A stretch of DNA of 64,000 nt from UBA6016 sp041915365 (GTDB lineage: Bacteria > Campylobacterota > Campylobacteria > Campylobacterales > UBA6016), in the NCBI GenBank assembly GCA_041915365.1, contig JAYSBP010000006.1:1-64000 (forward strand). Direction: 5' to 3'. Positions 49,581 through 58,361 of the stretch are shown here, in pieces (the stretch's first letter is position 1; each line of letters starts with the position of its first letter). Under the pieces are notes generated by a model. The model did no database searches, was not told the DNA's origin, and worked only from the letters and a program-made list of their open reading frames with translations. Position numbers and translations under genes: made by a program.

Positions 49581-50458
49581 ATTACGGAAATCGGCAGGTA
49601 AAATTCAAGCTCAAACTCCCCGCTCCCGTCGGTATCCAAAAAGTGATTTTTCTTGTATATGGCGTAAGGGGGCATCATTTTTGCCTCAAATCCGCTATTT
49701 GGAAGCCAGATGTGGTAGACATAGCGCATAAATCTTAGAACGTCTCCGTATTTTCCGCTGATTTTAAACACGGCGCAAAGCGAAGCTGGCAGCTCAAAAA
49801 CAGCGATTTGTCCGTACGGCTTTATATCTTTGCCTATCTCTATCGCGGCTACGTAGGCGCATTCATCAAGTGGCGTTATCGTCGGATTGTCGTGATGAAG
49901 CCCTATTTGTCTGGCGTCTTGTATCCCCTCTTGCAAAGCCCACGCATACAGCTTATTCCAGCTGTTTTTTATAGATATTCCATATCCTTTGTGTCTGACG
50001 TATGCCGCTCTTATTTTTTCGCTTTTTTTGATTTGCGGCACAAGCCCTTCAAAATCTCTATCCGATGCGCTTGCGCTAGGCGAACTGGCAAGTATCTTCT
50101 CGGAGTATGCCAGATAGCCCCCGCTTCTCCACTCACCTGGGGTAGCGTCAAATCTTGAGCGAAACGCCTTGATAAAAGATGTCTGGGAGCCGTATCCGCA
50201 CATAGCGGCAATCTCTGAGATATTTGCGTATTTATTCGTTGTAAGCAGACTTGCCGCTTTTTGAAGTCTGATTGATTTTATTGTCTCATATAGATTTTTG
50301 CCAGTCTCTTCACGCCATATTCTGTGCAGGTGGTGTGCGCTTATCCCCTCGGTAGCGGCTAGCTCCTCGGCGGTTAGCTGTGTGTCGATGCCGGAATATA
50401 TGCGGTACAAAATATTGTTTACTACGTCGGCTCTTTGATTTTTTGTCTCTTTTTTCAT
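49577..50458 (-). CDS. AraC-family regulator with GyrI-like effector domain
   Basis: A 293-residue Rob-like regulator. Two HTH motifs at about 25-110 (LTAEELAATEGISAHHLHRIW and ISEIAAMCGYGSQTSFIKAF) come first; a GyrI-like small-molecule-binding domain (about 135-293, AAYVRHKGYG and YGQIAVFELPASLCAVFK) follows. ATG 50458 fits the domain start; the longer frame runs through the promoter. It is divergent from the aminotransferase-EamA pair and probably controls it through two direct repeats. Confidence 0.9.
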   Translation of the reverse strand: MKKETKNQRADVVNNILYRIYSGIDTQLTAEELAATEGISAHHLHRIWREETGKNLYETIKSIRLQKAASLLTTNKYANISEIAAMCGYGSQTSFIKAFRSRFDATPGEWRSGGYLAYSEKILASSPSASASDRDFEGLVPQIKKSEKIRAAYVRHKGYGISIKNSWNKLYAWALQEGIQDARQIGLHHDNPTITPLDECAYVAAIEIGKDIKPYGQIAVFELPASLCAVFKISGKYGDVLRFMRYVYHIWLPNSGFEAKMMPPYAIYKKNHFLDTDGSGEFELEFYLPISVI

Positions 50459-50488
50459 ATTTGTATGATACATAATGAATAGCAAAAA

Positions 50489-50525
50489 TGCAAATTTTGG
50501 ATAATTTAGTTGCATATTTGGATAA
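50489..50525. promoter_or_regulatory. Direct repeats, putative AraC-type operator
   Basis: TGCAAATTTTGGATAA (50489-50504) and TGCATATTTGGATAA (50511-50525) are spaced 22 bp start to start, i.e. about two helical turns, as AraC-family proteins prefer. They lie between the divergent AraC/GyrI and aminotransferase genes. Confidence 0.55.
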
Positions 50526-50579
50526 AGAAAAGTTTTTTGTTTTACCCTAAAATCACCCAAAAATTTACAAGGCAATATT

Positions 50580-51680
50580 ATGAAAAGGTCGTTTGTTCGT
50601 GAGATATTGGAGGCAATCAATCCAGACACCATATCTTTTGCGGGCGGTTTACCAGATGAGTCGCTTTTCCCCGTCGGCAAGATAAGGAGGGCTGCGGATA
50701 AGGCGCTTATGAGTCAATCGTCATTGCAATATTCGGTTAGCGGTGGGATAAAAAGCTTGCGTGAAAAACTAGCGGATTATTATACGAGGATGGGTTTGCC
50801 GACTGATTTTGAAGAGATACTCATAACAACGGGAGCACAACAAGCACTCGACCTTCTATCAAGGGCATATTTCAAAGGCGGCGTAACCGTAGAATCACCC
50901 GCATATCTTGGGGCGCTTGGCTCTTTTGCGGCGAACGGGTGCCCGCTTTATGGGGCTACGCTTGGAGATATAGACGCTTTTGAGGCTAGTTTTTCTAATA
51001 CAAAAAGAGCTTATTTGATGTGTGACTTCCAAAATCCAACAGGCAAGTGCTATAGCCTAGAGAGCAGGGAACGTTTGGCCAAAAGCGCTATCCAAAATGG
51101 TGGTATCATAGTTGAGGACGGGGCTTATATGGAGCTTTATTTTGATGAGAGACTACCTATTATGGCGAGCTTTGCCCCATCAAACGTGATTCACGTAGGC
51201 TCTTTTTCAAAGATACTAGCCCCAGGGCTTCGCCTAGGGTGGATACGAGCCACAAAAGAGCTTTTGGCTCCAGTCCTTGCGCTAAAAGAGCGTGCAGACC
51301 TCCATACGTCAACGCTCTCCCAAATGATAGCTGACGAGTTTTGGAAGGACGGTGGATTTGATGGGCATCTTGACGGCATAAGAGAGATTTATCGATCAAA
51401 GGCACAGTGTCTTACAAAAGTGCTTCAAGCAAAACTCCCTGAATTTAGTTTTGAAGAGCCAAAGGGCGGGATGTTTGTCTACGGCTCTTTCCCAAAAGGG
51501 ACAGATACGAGAGCGCTTGCGTATGCGTGCCTAGCCGAGGGTGCTGTATTTGTCCCCGGTGGAGAATTTTATGAAGGGGCTCCAATAAACAATGAAGCTA
51601 GATTTAACTTCACACATACGAATTTTGAGCAAATGGAGCGTGGCGTTGAGATAATCGCAAAGGTGTACGCTGGTATTTAA
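50580..51680 (+). CDS. PLP-dependent aminotransferase (class I, MocR/LysN-like)
   Basis: A 366-residue fold-type I aminotransferase. SFAGGLPDESLFP at the N-terminus, TTGAQQALDLL, DFQNPTGKCYSLE (substrate Asn), VEDGAYMELYF (PLP-pyridine Asp) and the PLP lysine in VGSFSKILAPGLRLGW are all seen; the C-terminal Arg is in ARFNFTHT. Relatives include 2-aminoadipate and kynurenine/alpha-aminoadipate aminotransferases. No HTH domain, so not a MocR regulator. The EamA exporter follows 24 bp later; both likely concern one amino acid. Confidence 0.9.
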   Translation: MKRSFVREILEAINPDTISFAGGLPDESLFPVGKIRRAADKALMSQSSLQYSVSGGIKSLREKLADYYTRMGLPTDFEEILITTGAQQALDLLSRAYFKGGVTVESPAYLGALGSFAANGCPLYGATLGDIDAFEASFSNTKRAYLMCDFQNPTGKCYSLESRERLAKSAIQNGGIIVEDGAYMELYFDERLPIMASFAPSNVIHVGSFSKILAPGLRLGWIRATKELLAPVLALKERADLHTSTLSQMIADEFWKDGGFDGHLDGIREIYRSKAQCLTKVLQAKLPEFSFEEPKGGMFVYGSFPKGTDTRALAYACLAEGAVFVPGGEFYEGAPINNEARFNFTHTNFEQMERGVEIIAKVYAGI

Positions 51681-51704
51681 CACCTTTATAAATACAATTC
51701 GCAC

Positions 51705-52604
51705 ATGGAAAAATCTGAAAATAACTACAAATATTTTATATTAATGACGGTTGCAATGCTCTTTTGGGGCGTGGCATGGACTGTCGGCAAAGTGGCGGCG
51801 CATCATTCGAGTGCCGAAGTAAGCGCTTTTTGGCGGTATGCAATCTCTTTTATTAGCATCATACCGGTCGTTTTGGCTATGAAAATACCGATGAAAAGTG
51901 ACCGCACCGGTTATCTTTATATGGTTGCCAGCGGACTTCTTACATCACTTTTTAACTATTTGTTTTTTGCAGGACTTTATCACGGGCAGGCTGGATATGG
52001 CGGCACTATGGTAACGGCTCTCTCGCCGCTTTTTACTTATATGCTTTCTATATTACTTTTTGGGATTTCGGTGTCTGTGCGTCAGGCTCTGGCCTTATCT
52101 CTTGGTGTGCTGGGTGCATTGATACTTCTTCGTGTGCCGTACGAGGGATTTGCTTTTTTGAATATAGATAGTTCGTATTTTCTAGGGTGTGCCGTCGTAT
52201 GGTCTTTGGTGACTATCATCTCTCAAAAAGCGACAAAAAGAGCCGACCCGATGTATTACACTCTTGTGGTCTTCGGGATTACCGGATTTACGAATATGCT
52301 TTTTGCCTTGCCTCATCATCCGTTTGATTTTGCGGCGTATGATTCTACATTTTGGCTTGCCATTATCTTTATAGGGATTGTCCCCGGGACTTTTTCTACG
52401 GCTTTATTTTTCTTATCGGCAGGAAAAGTAGGTGCACATAGGACGGGTGTGTTTATGTTTATAGTGCCTGTGGGGGCGATTGTATCTAGCATGATAGTGT
52501 ATGGCGAGGCCGTCGCCGCATCTACTATTATTGGATGCGGTTTGGCTTTTGTAGCCGTAGCGTTATTTAATATGAAAAAAAGAGACGAAAAACATAAGGG
52601 ATAA
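51705..52604 (+). CDS. EamA/DMT-family permease
   Basis: A 299-residue 10-TM drug/metabolite transporter with two EamA repeats (about 8-140 and 155-290; FWGVAWTVGKVAAHHSS and PGTFSTALFFLSAGKVGAHRTG). Likely exports an amino acid or related metabolite. A TACAAT box at 51693-51698 lies so close to the ATG that a transcript from it would be leaderless; the main promoter may be that of the aminotransferase. No ribosome site is seen before the ATG. Confidence 0.9.
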   Translation: MEKSENNYKYFILMTVAMLFWGVAWTVGKVAAHHSSAEVSAFWRYAISFISIIPVVLAMKIPMKSDRTGYLYMVASGLLTSLFNYLFFAGLYHGQAGYGGTMVTALSPLFTYMLSILLFGISVSVRQALALSLGVLGALILLRVPYEGFAFLNIDSSYFLGCAVVWSLVTIISQKATKRADPMYYTLVVFGITGFTNMLFALPHHPFDFAAYDSTFWLAIIFIGIVPGTFSTALFFLSAGKVGAHRTGVFMFIVPVGAIVSSMIVYGEAVAASTIIGCGLAFVAVALFNMKKRDEKHKG

Positions 52605-52612
52605 AAGAGCTA

Positions 52613-53149
52613 TTACTCTCCGTCGTTTATCAAATCAAACGTATTAAATATTATATCTATGGCGTGCATTCTAGCTCCGTGTTGGAGTGCGTCTAGTATC
52701 TCGCCATCACTCCAGCCCATATTTCTAAGTGAATTTAGTTCGTTTTCGTCGGCTTTTTTGCAAGCCTTTACAGATTTTGTTACGAACGCCAAAAGCGCAT
52801 TTTCTTTATCTGAGAATTTTGGACTTTTGCCGTTTTCTTTTACGAACGCTACATCGTCCGCACTCCAGCCTAAGTTATTTATGAGCATTGCGCTGTTGAA
52901 GTCTACGCAGTATTTACATCCCGTATCTGTCGATATAAGCGTTCTGATGACAGCCAAGAAAGGGGCAGATAAGCTTTTGTGACTCATATAGTACGCTATG
53001 AAATCAAGCTGGCTTTTTAGTAGAGCTGGGCTTGTACTCCAAAGTTGCGACGAGGCCGGTACCGTCCCTCTTATCTCTTTTATTTGAGCGTACATTTGTG
53101 CTAGTTCACCCGTTGCTTCTTCCGGTTTTATCATTTTGATTAGAGGCAT
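52613..53149 (-). CDS. AhpD-like (CMD-family) peroxidase-type protein
   Basis: A 178-residue alkylhydroperoxidase-like protein. The redox motif TGCKYCVDFNSAM (Cys and Cys in CxxC, about 77-80) is intact, with Glu/His-type partner residues before it. Unlike the CMD protein at 17.9 kb it keeps the redox cysteines. Likely reduces hydroperoxides with a lipoyl or thiol donor. It is divergent from the TetR gene and has two TetR-type palindromes in front of its start, so TetR very probably represses it. Confidence 0.9.
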   Translation of the reverse strand: MPLIKMIKPEEATGELAQMYAQIKEIRGTVPASSQLWSTSPALLKSQLDFIAYYMSHKSLSAPFLAVIRTLISTDTGCKYCVDFNSAMLINNLGWSADDVAFVKENGKSPKFSDKENALLAFVTKSVKACKKADENELNSLRNMGWSDGEILDALQHGARMHAIDIIFNTFDLINDGE

Positions 53150-53170
53150 TGAATACTCCTTAAGTTTTAG

Positions 53171-53221
53171 TTGACCAAATAGTCAAGATGGATTCTAACC
53201 AAAACTTGACTAATTAGTCAA
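53171..53221. promoter_or_regulatory. Paired TetR operators
   Basis: A perfect 16-bp palindrome TTGACTAATTAGTCAA at 53206-53221 and a near copy TTGACCAAATAGTCAA at 53171-53186, 35 bp apart, between the divergent AhpD-like and TetR genes. The first overlaps the -35 region of the tetR promoter; the second lies just before the AhpD-like gene. Confidence 0.85.
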
Positions 53222-53237
53222 GTGCAATTTTTTTTGT

Positions 53238-53243
53238 TATAAT
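53238..53243 (+). promoter_or_regulatory. -10 box (TATAAT) of the tetR gene
   Basis: Consensus TATAAT, 18 nt before the tetR ATG (53261), with the palindrome at 53206-53221 in the -35 position. Confidence 0.6.
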
Positions 53244-53260
53244 TCAAATAAAAAGTATCG

Positions 53261-53857
53261 ATGATGGAAGAGAAAAATACTAGAGAAAAGCTAATAAATG
53301 CAGCCTATGACGAGATATACGAGAAGGGGTATCAGGGGGCGGCTCTTGCTGACATCCTCTCGAAGGCCGGTGTGCACAAGGGGTCGATGTATCACTTTTT
53401 TGCAAACAAAAAAGATATGGCGTTAGCCGCAATAAAAGAAAAAATCTCTCACAGGTTTAAGGTGCGATACGGCGACGTGATAAGCGGCGACGCTCCACAT
53501 CTGCCGTCTTTTTTTGCGATGCTCAGGGATTTGGGTTTGCGTGATTTTAAGAGAGGGTGTCCGATAGCAAATATCGTGCAGGAGATGTCAAATATAGATT
53601 GCGATTTTTCTGACACGATGAGGGTAATATACTCGCAGTTCAAAGAGGCGCTAAAAGGTATATTAGACAAAGCCGTAAAATCCGGAGAGCTAAAAAGTTG
53701 CGATACTGATAGGCTCGCACTGTTTGTAAGCGTAGTCATAGAGGGGGCGATTTTGGCGGCAAAGGCAAGCGGCGACGTAGAGGATTATGTCAAACCAATA
53801 GAGGATTTGATAGTATATATACAAAGTTACAAAGGGGAATATGTTGAGATTGGATGA
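53261..53857 (+). CDS. TetR/AcrR-family repressor
   Basis: A 198-residue regulator. HTH at about 8-55 (TREKLINAAYDEIYEKGYQGAAL, GVHKGSMYHFFANKKDM) and a ligand domain with FKRGCPIANIVQEMSN (about 95-110), typical of the TetR_C group of YxaF/LmrA-like repressors. ATG at 53261 or 53264. It probably represses itself and the AhpD-like gene through the paired palindromes. It overlaps the next gene by 17 nt. Confidence 0.92.
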   Translation: MMEEKNTREKLINAAYDEIYEKGYQGAALADILSKAGVHKGSMYHFFANKKDMALAAIKEKISHRFKVRYGDVISGDAPHLPSFFAMLRDLGLRDFKRGCPIANIVQEMSNIDCDFSDTMRVIYSQFKEALKGILDKAVKSGELKSCDTDRLALFVSVVIEGAILAAKASGDVEDYVKPIEDLIVYIQSYKGEYVEIG

Positions 53858-54125
53858 GCTTGAGGCGACAAAAGTCGTATTATCTGTACTTGGCGCCAGG
53901 GGCGAGCTAAAAAGCGAAGATGAGCTTGCCGTCATACTAAAAAAGAGGCTAACAAAAAAAGAGATGAAAGCCATCAATGCTTATGTGGTGGGTGCAGACA
54001 GGGCAGAGATAGCCACAGAACTAAATGCCGATGAGACGAGACTCTCGGAGCTTGTGGAGTCTGCAAAAAAGAAAATCAAAAACGAATCGGTGCACAAAGA
54101 GTTTTATATTAGAAAAGCTGAGTAG
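53841..54125 (+). CDS. Small protein with sigma-region-4-like helix-turn-helix
   Basis: A 94-residue charged helical protein. LTKKEMKAINAYVVGADRAEIATELNADETRLSELVESAKKKI (parts 37-79) has the pattern of the sigma-70 region-4 helix-turn-helix (xT..E...i...v.G.s..eIA..L......v......). It is too short to be a sigma factor. It may be a DNA-binding partner of the TetR protein, with which it overlaps by 17 nt. No family is recognised with certainty. Confidence 0.65.
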   Translation: MLRLDELEATKVVLSVLGARGELKSEDELAVILKKRLTKKEMKAINAYVVGADRAEIATELNADETRLSELVESAKKKIKNESVHKEFYIRKAE

Positions 54126-54153
54126 AATATTTAAAATACATTTTGGAGATGAG

Positions 54154-54624
54154 ATGAAAAAGGCGGTTTTTGCGATACTAATCGGATGTGCCTCGCTTAT
54201 GGCTTTGGAAGATAGCTATGAAAACAGAAACAAAGAGGCAACAAGATGCTTGGAGGCTATGCACATCAAGAAGATGCTTACAGATGCAATAGAGCAGGGT
54301 GTGAATGCAAGGGCAAACAATGAAGATGAAAAAAAGCAGGCAAAAGAGCTTCTAAGAAAATATGTTGACGGCGACGAGATAATCTCTGAGATGAAAGAGG
54401 TCATGATAAAGCACTACACTACCGACGAGCTTGCCGCAATGAGCGATTTTTATAGTACCCCTATCGGACAGTCCATCATCAAAAAACAAGCCGCCGCATC
54501 CACCGATATGATGAAAAAAATGCAAGCGGTTGTGATGAAGATGATGATTAAGCTCCTAAACGACGACTCAATCAAGAAAAGCAAAGGGGGAGCCAAAAAA
54601 GAGGCGTCCCCAACGTCTATTTAA
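54154..54624 (+). CDS. Exported DUF2059 protein
   Basis: A 156-residue protein with a signal peptide (MKKAVFAILIGCASLMA). The DUF2059 core DEIISEMKEVMIKHYTTDELAAMSDFYSTPIGQSI (in part, about 72-106) is diagnostic, with a Lys-rich C-terminus. The role of DUF2059 is unknown. ATG 54154 has GGAG 6 nt upstream. Its stop lies 8 nt inside the convergent RND gene's end. It follows the TetR unit by 28 bp. Confidence 0.87.
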   Translation: MKKAVFAILIGCASLMALEDSYENRNKEATRCLEAMHIKKMLTDAIEQGVNARANNEDEKKQAKELLRKYVDGDEIISEMKEVMIKHYTTDELAAMSDFYSTPIGQSIIKKQAAASTDMMKKMQAVVMKMMIKLLNDDSIKKSKGGAKKEASPTSI

Positions 54625-57600
54625 CCGTATCTTGCTTGTATAGTTTTTTTAGCTTGTCATCCAGCGGTGCCATGATTTTGTAAAACGCAGGGACGATAAA
54701 CAAGCTAAGAAGCGTGGAGAGTAGTAGACCGAATATCACCGTTACTCCCATCGGTGATTTGACCCCTGAGCCCTCCCCGACCGACAAGGCTAGCGGCAAC
54801 ATGCCAAAGCACATCGCCGTAGTCGTCATAAGTATCGGTCTAAGCCTAGATACCCCTGCTTCTATAATCGCTTCGTTTAGCTCTTTGCCGCTCTCTCTTA
54901 GCCTATTAGCTGCGTCCACGACCAGAGTCGAGTTCTTGCCCACAAGTCCCATCAGTAGCATAAGCCCCATCATACTAAAGAGGCTCATATTCATCCCAAA
55001 AATGAAAAGCCCTAGAAAAGCTCCAGTGAAGCTAAGCGGGAGCGCACTCATAATAACTAGCGGCTGAAGCGGAGACTCATATAGCGAGGCCAGAATAAGA
55101 TATATCATTATCGTAGCCGCCATTATCGCCACCCCAAAAGCGGCGTTGGACTCGCCCATATATTTTGCGTCGCCGTCAAGCTCATAAGAGACTCCCGGAA
55201 GTAGCCACTTGTCTTTGTTGTCTTCCACTTGCTTTACAAGGGCATCGAGCGCTAGGCCGTCTTTGAGGTCGCTCGCTACTAGTGCCTCTTTTTGTCTGTC
55301 ACGTCTTTTTATCGTCGTAGGTGATTTTACCTCCGATATTTCGGCTATCGACGAGAGAAGTATTAGCTCGCCTTTGTCGTTTCGTATCATCAGTCTTGAT
55401 ATTGCGTCTATATCCGTTCTATCTTTGTCGCTTAGTCGCACGGTGATGTCGTATTCCTTGCCGTTTTCTCTGAGGTAGCTTATTGCGTTTTCGCCCAAAA
55501 ATGCGGTAGCTACGAGATTTGCGGCCTCACTAGCACGAACACCGAGTTTTGCGGCGTTTTCGGTGATGATTTTGACCGACACCTCCGGTGCTTTTGGTTG
55601 GATGTTACTTTGAACGTCGTTTGTCCCTTTGACGCTCTTTAGGTACTCCATCAGCTTTTGAGCGCTTGCTTCAGCTATTTTGGCCTCTGTCGCTTTTACA
55701 ATCATCAAAAAAGGAGCGTTTATCTCGTATCCACCGACGTCATTGACCTCCGTAACGCTGATTTTCATATCTTTGAAGACGGCCAGTTTTTTCCTAGTCT
55801 CCTCCATCACTTCACCTTGAGAGCGTTTTCTGTCGTTGATTGGTTTTAGCTTCACAAACATCGATGCTTCGTGTATTTTTTTGTCGCTCCCTTTACCTAG
55901 TAGTAGCGAACAGTACTGTGTCTCGGGAAAATCAGTTACCGCCTTTTGAGCATCTATCATCCTTTTTTTCATCTCGTCCATCGATATGCCCGGTTGCGCT
56001 TTTATCGTGATGTCAAACTGGCTTTTGTCCTCTTTTGGCATAAATACCATCCCAAGACCGCTCGATAATACTATGGAGGCAAAAAAGACTGCTACGGCCG
56101 AGAGCAGAGTTGTTTTTTTGTGGGATAGCGCCCACGCTAGATGCTTCTTGTATTTTGCCTCTAACGCTTCAAATACAAATTCCGTCTTATGGTAAAAAGC
56201 AGAATGCTTAGGATTTGCAACTAGGGAGCTTATCATCGGTATCAGAGTCACCGCCACAATGTACGACACCACTACGGCACCGACCACCGTGACACCAAAA
56301 CTGGTGAAAAACCGCCCTACGATACCACTCATATTCGCAATAGGAATAAACACGGCGAGAAGCATAGCCGAGATGGCCAGAATAGAAAATGATATTTCAC
56401 CGACACCATCTTTTGCAGCCTGCAGCTTTGGCGTCCCTGCCTCTAGCTTTTTGTAGATGTTTTCGATGACGACTATCGCATCATCGATGATGATACCGAT
56501 AGCTAGCGTCATAGCCGTCAGCGTAAGTAGATTTAGCGTCTGCCCGCTCCAGCCCAGTATCGCAAGCACTCCAAATATTGAGACCGGAAGCGATATGGCT
56601 GCTACGACGGTAAGAGTCGTATTTCTAAGAAACAAAAATACAACCGCAGAGGCCAAAAAGCACCCGAGTAGCAAGTCAAACTGCACGCTTGAGAGAGTGT
56701 TTTTGATAAACGTCGTGGAGTCAAATAGCATAGTTAGCTCAAACTCTTTTGAGAGCGCTTGGAGTTTTGGCACCTCAGCTTTTACGGCTTCGGCTATGTT
56801 TATCTCATTAGCTCCCGTTATTTTTTTTACTTGAAGCAGCACACCTGACTTGCCGTTTAGATTTGCGTAGCTCCTTTCATCGGCTATGGTACTCTCCACT
56901 GTCGCTACGTCGGAGAGTCTGACTCCATCTTTTATTTTTATGTTTTTTAGCTGTTCTATGTTTCTAGAGTCGGCGTCTACGGAGACTAGCCACTCTTTTT
57001 TGTCCGCAATGATACGTCCGCCGTCACGCTTGACGTTTTCTGCTCCTACTTTTGAGGCTAGCTCGTTCAGGTCTATGCCGTATTTGGCTAGAGCGGTGGT
57101 ATCTGGGAAGATTTTGAGCGTTTTTTTGCGAAGACCTACTATGTCTACATTGCCGACCCCTTCAAGTCTCTGGAGCTTTGGTTTTATCACTTCGTCTGCG
57201 TATGTCATCAGCGCTTGAGTATTATTCGCCTCCGCCGTGACAAATAGCGTAATAATAGGCGGCGAGCCAAGGGAAAATTTATCGACTATCGGCTTATCGA
57301 CTTCGGATGGAAGCATAATTGATGAGACCTTATCCCTTACGTCATTGACGGCCTCTTCTAGCGGTTTTTCGAGCGAAAACTGAGCTACTACGACCGATAC
57401 CCCTTTTGAGCTATCTGAGTTCACCGATTCGAGATTGGAGATGCCGCTTACCGCTTCTTCTATCTTGTCGCTGACCTTGCTCTCTACGATGTCCGCCGAA
57501 GCCCCTTTGTAAAACGTCGTTATGACTACGACTGGAAAATCGACGTTTGGGTATAGGGCGGCCGGCATCTTGAATTTTTCCGTTAGCCCAAAAAATATGA

Positions 57601-57655
57601 GGGCTAGGGCAAACATTGCCGTAGTGACTGGTCTATGTATGGCAAATTTATACAT
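54617..57655 (-). CDS. RND efflux permease (HAE1/AcrB type)
   Basis: A 1012-residue, 12-TM inner-membrane proton antiporter. The N-terminus FAIHRPVTTAMFALALIFFG, the TM4 relay Asp pair in AIGIIIDDAIVVIENI, and the C-terminal half repeat PLVIMSALPLSFTGAFLGLF with GLVGKNSTLVVDAA identify the HAE1 group (not the heavy-metal CusA type). It exports hydrophobic drugs or solvents with the adaptor and TolC protein encoded just upstream. Last gene of a six-gene leftward operon. Confidence 0.93.
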   Translation of the reverse strand: MYKFAIHRPVTTAMFALALIFFGLTEKFKMPAALYPNVDFPVVVITTFYKGASADIVESKVSDKIEEAVSGISNLESVNSDSSKGVSVVVAQFSLEKPLEEAVNDVRDKVSSIMLPSEVDKPIVDKFSLGSPPIITLFVTAEANNTQALMTYADEVIKPKLQRLEGVGNVDIVGLRKKTLKIFPDTTALAKYGIDLNELASKVGAENVKRDGGRIIADKKEWLVSVDADSRNIEQLKNIKIKDGVRLSDVATVESTIADERSYANLNGKSGVLLQVKKITGANEINIAEAVKAEVPKLQALSKEFELTMLFDSTTFIKNTLSSVQFDLLLGCFLASAVVFLFLRNTTLTVVAAISLPVSIFGVLAILGWSGQTLNLLTLTAMTLAIGIIIDDAIVVIENIYKKLEAGTPKLQAAKDGVGEISFSILAISAMLLAVFIPIANMSGIVGRFFTSFGVTVVGAVVVSYIVAVTLIPMISSLVANPKHSAFYHKTEFVFEALEAKYKKHLAWALSHKKTTLLSAVAVFFASIVLSSGLGMVFMPKEDKSQFDITIKAQPGISMDEMKKRMIDAQKAVTDFPETQYCSLLLGKGSDKKIHEASMFVKLKPINDRKRSQGEVMEETRKKLAVFKDMKISVTEVNDVGGYEINAPFLMIVKATEAKIAEASAQKLMEYLKSVKGTNDVQSNIQPKAPEVSVKIITENAAKLGVRASEAANLVATAFLGENAISYLRENGKEYDITVRLSDKDRTDIDAISRLMIRNDKGELILLSSIAEISEVKSPTTIKRRDRQKEALVASDLKDGLALDALVKQVEDNKDKWLLPGVSYELDGDAKYMGESNAAFGVAIMAATIMIYLILASLYESPLQPLVIMSALPLSFTGAFLGLFIFGMNMSLFSMMGLMLLMGLVGKNSTLVVDAANRLRESGKELNEAIIEAGVSRLRPILMTTTAMCFGMLPLALSVGEGSGVKSPMGVTVIFGLLLSTLLSLFIVPAFYKIMAPLDDKLKKLYKQDTVK

Positions 57656-57661
57656 TTTGGC

Positions 57662-58357
57662 CTACTTCGCTTTTATTTGGCCGTCGCCGAATATGCCCGG
57701 TTTTACACCGTTTGCATCGGCTTCTGCTGTTAGTTTTTTGTTGTTTAGATTTACCGCCGGATATATTTTTTTGATTTTTACGCACTTGCCGCTAGGTTTG
57801 CCGTCAAACGAATAGCAAAACTGATCACCGACCTTTACGCTATCCGCAAATTTTGAGTCAAACTGTATGACAAGCTTCGTATCCTCCGAAATTAGTCTAA
57901 AAAGAGGTTTTGCCCCCGTACCTACCGTGTCGCCTATTTCGATGTTTTTCTCGGCTATTACTCCGCTAAAGGGCGCTACTAAATGCATTTTTGAGAGCTT
58001 TTCGCCATACATCATTGTCTGATTTTTTGCCCTCTCCGTCTCAGATTTTACTTTTTCTAGGGTGTTTTTATCAAAGACCTCCGAGCTTTTTTTGTATCTA
58101 TCGTACTGAGCCGACAAAAATTCATAGTCGCTTTTTGCCGCTCCGTATGCCGCTCTCTCTTCGCCATCTTTGAGGCTAAGCAATGTTTGCCCTTTTTTGA
58201 CACGACTCCCTACGTCTACGTTTATTTTTTCTACTATTCCGCTTGAGGTTAGATTGAGCGATGCTTCTTTGACTGCTTTTGCCTCAAAAGTGGCGTACAC
58301 ATCAGCAAAAAGGGCGCTATTTGCTAGCAAAATCCCAAAAAATATCGTTTTTTTCAT
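57662..58357 (-). CDS. Short RND periplasmic adaptor (membrane fusion protein)
   Basis: A 231-residue adaptor with a signal peptide (MKKTIFFGILLANSALFA). The lipoyl half-domains are VEKINVDVGSRVKKGQTLL and LVAPFSGVIAEKNIEIGDTV, with a coiled hairpin between (about 70-120). It is much shorter than standard MFPs (350-400): the membrane-proximal domain is cut down. The ends look natural, so it is a compact adaptor, not a fragment. It links the RND pump and the TolC protein. Confidence 0.9.
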   Translation of the reverse strand: MKKTIFFGILLANSALFADVYATFEAKAVKEASLNLTSSGIVEKINVDVGSRVKKGQTLLSLKDGEERAAYGAAKSDYEFLSAQYDRYKKSSEVFDKNTLEKVKSETERAKNQTMMYGEKLSKMHLVAPFSGVIAEKNIEIGDTVGTGAKPLFRLISEDTKLVIQFDSKFADSVKVGDQFCYSFDGKPSGKCVKIKKIYPAVNLNNKKLTAEADANGVKPGIFGDGQIKAK

Positions 58358-58361
58358 CTTT

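Noticed and set aside
49580..50680. Extended AraC/GyrI frame beginning at 50680
   Set aside because: The additional 74 residues run through the intergenic promoter and into the aminotransferase gene and resemble no regulator; ATG 50458 fits the HTH start.
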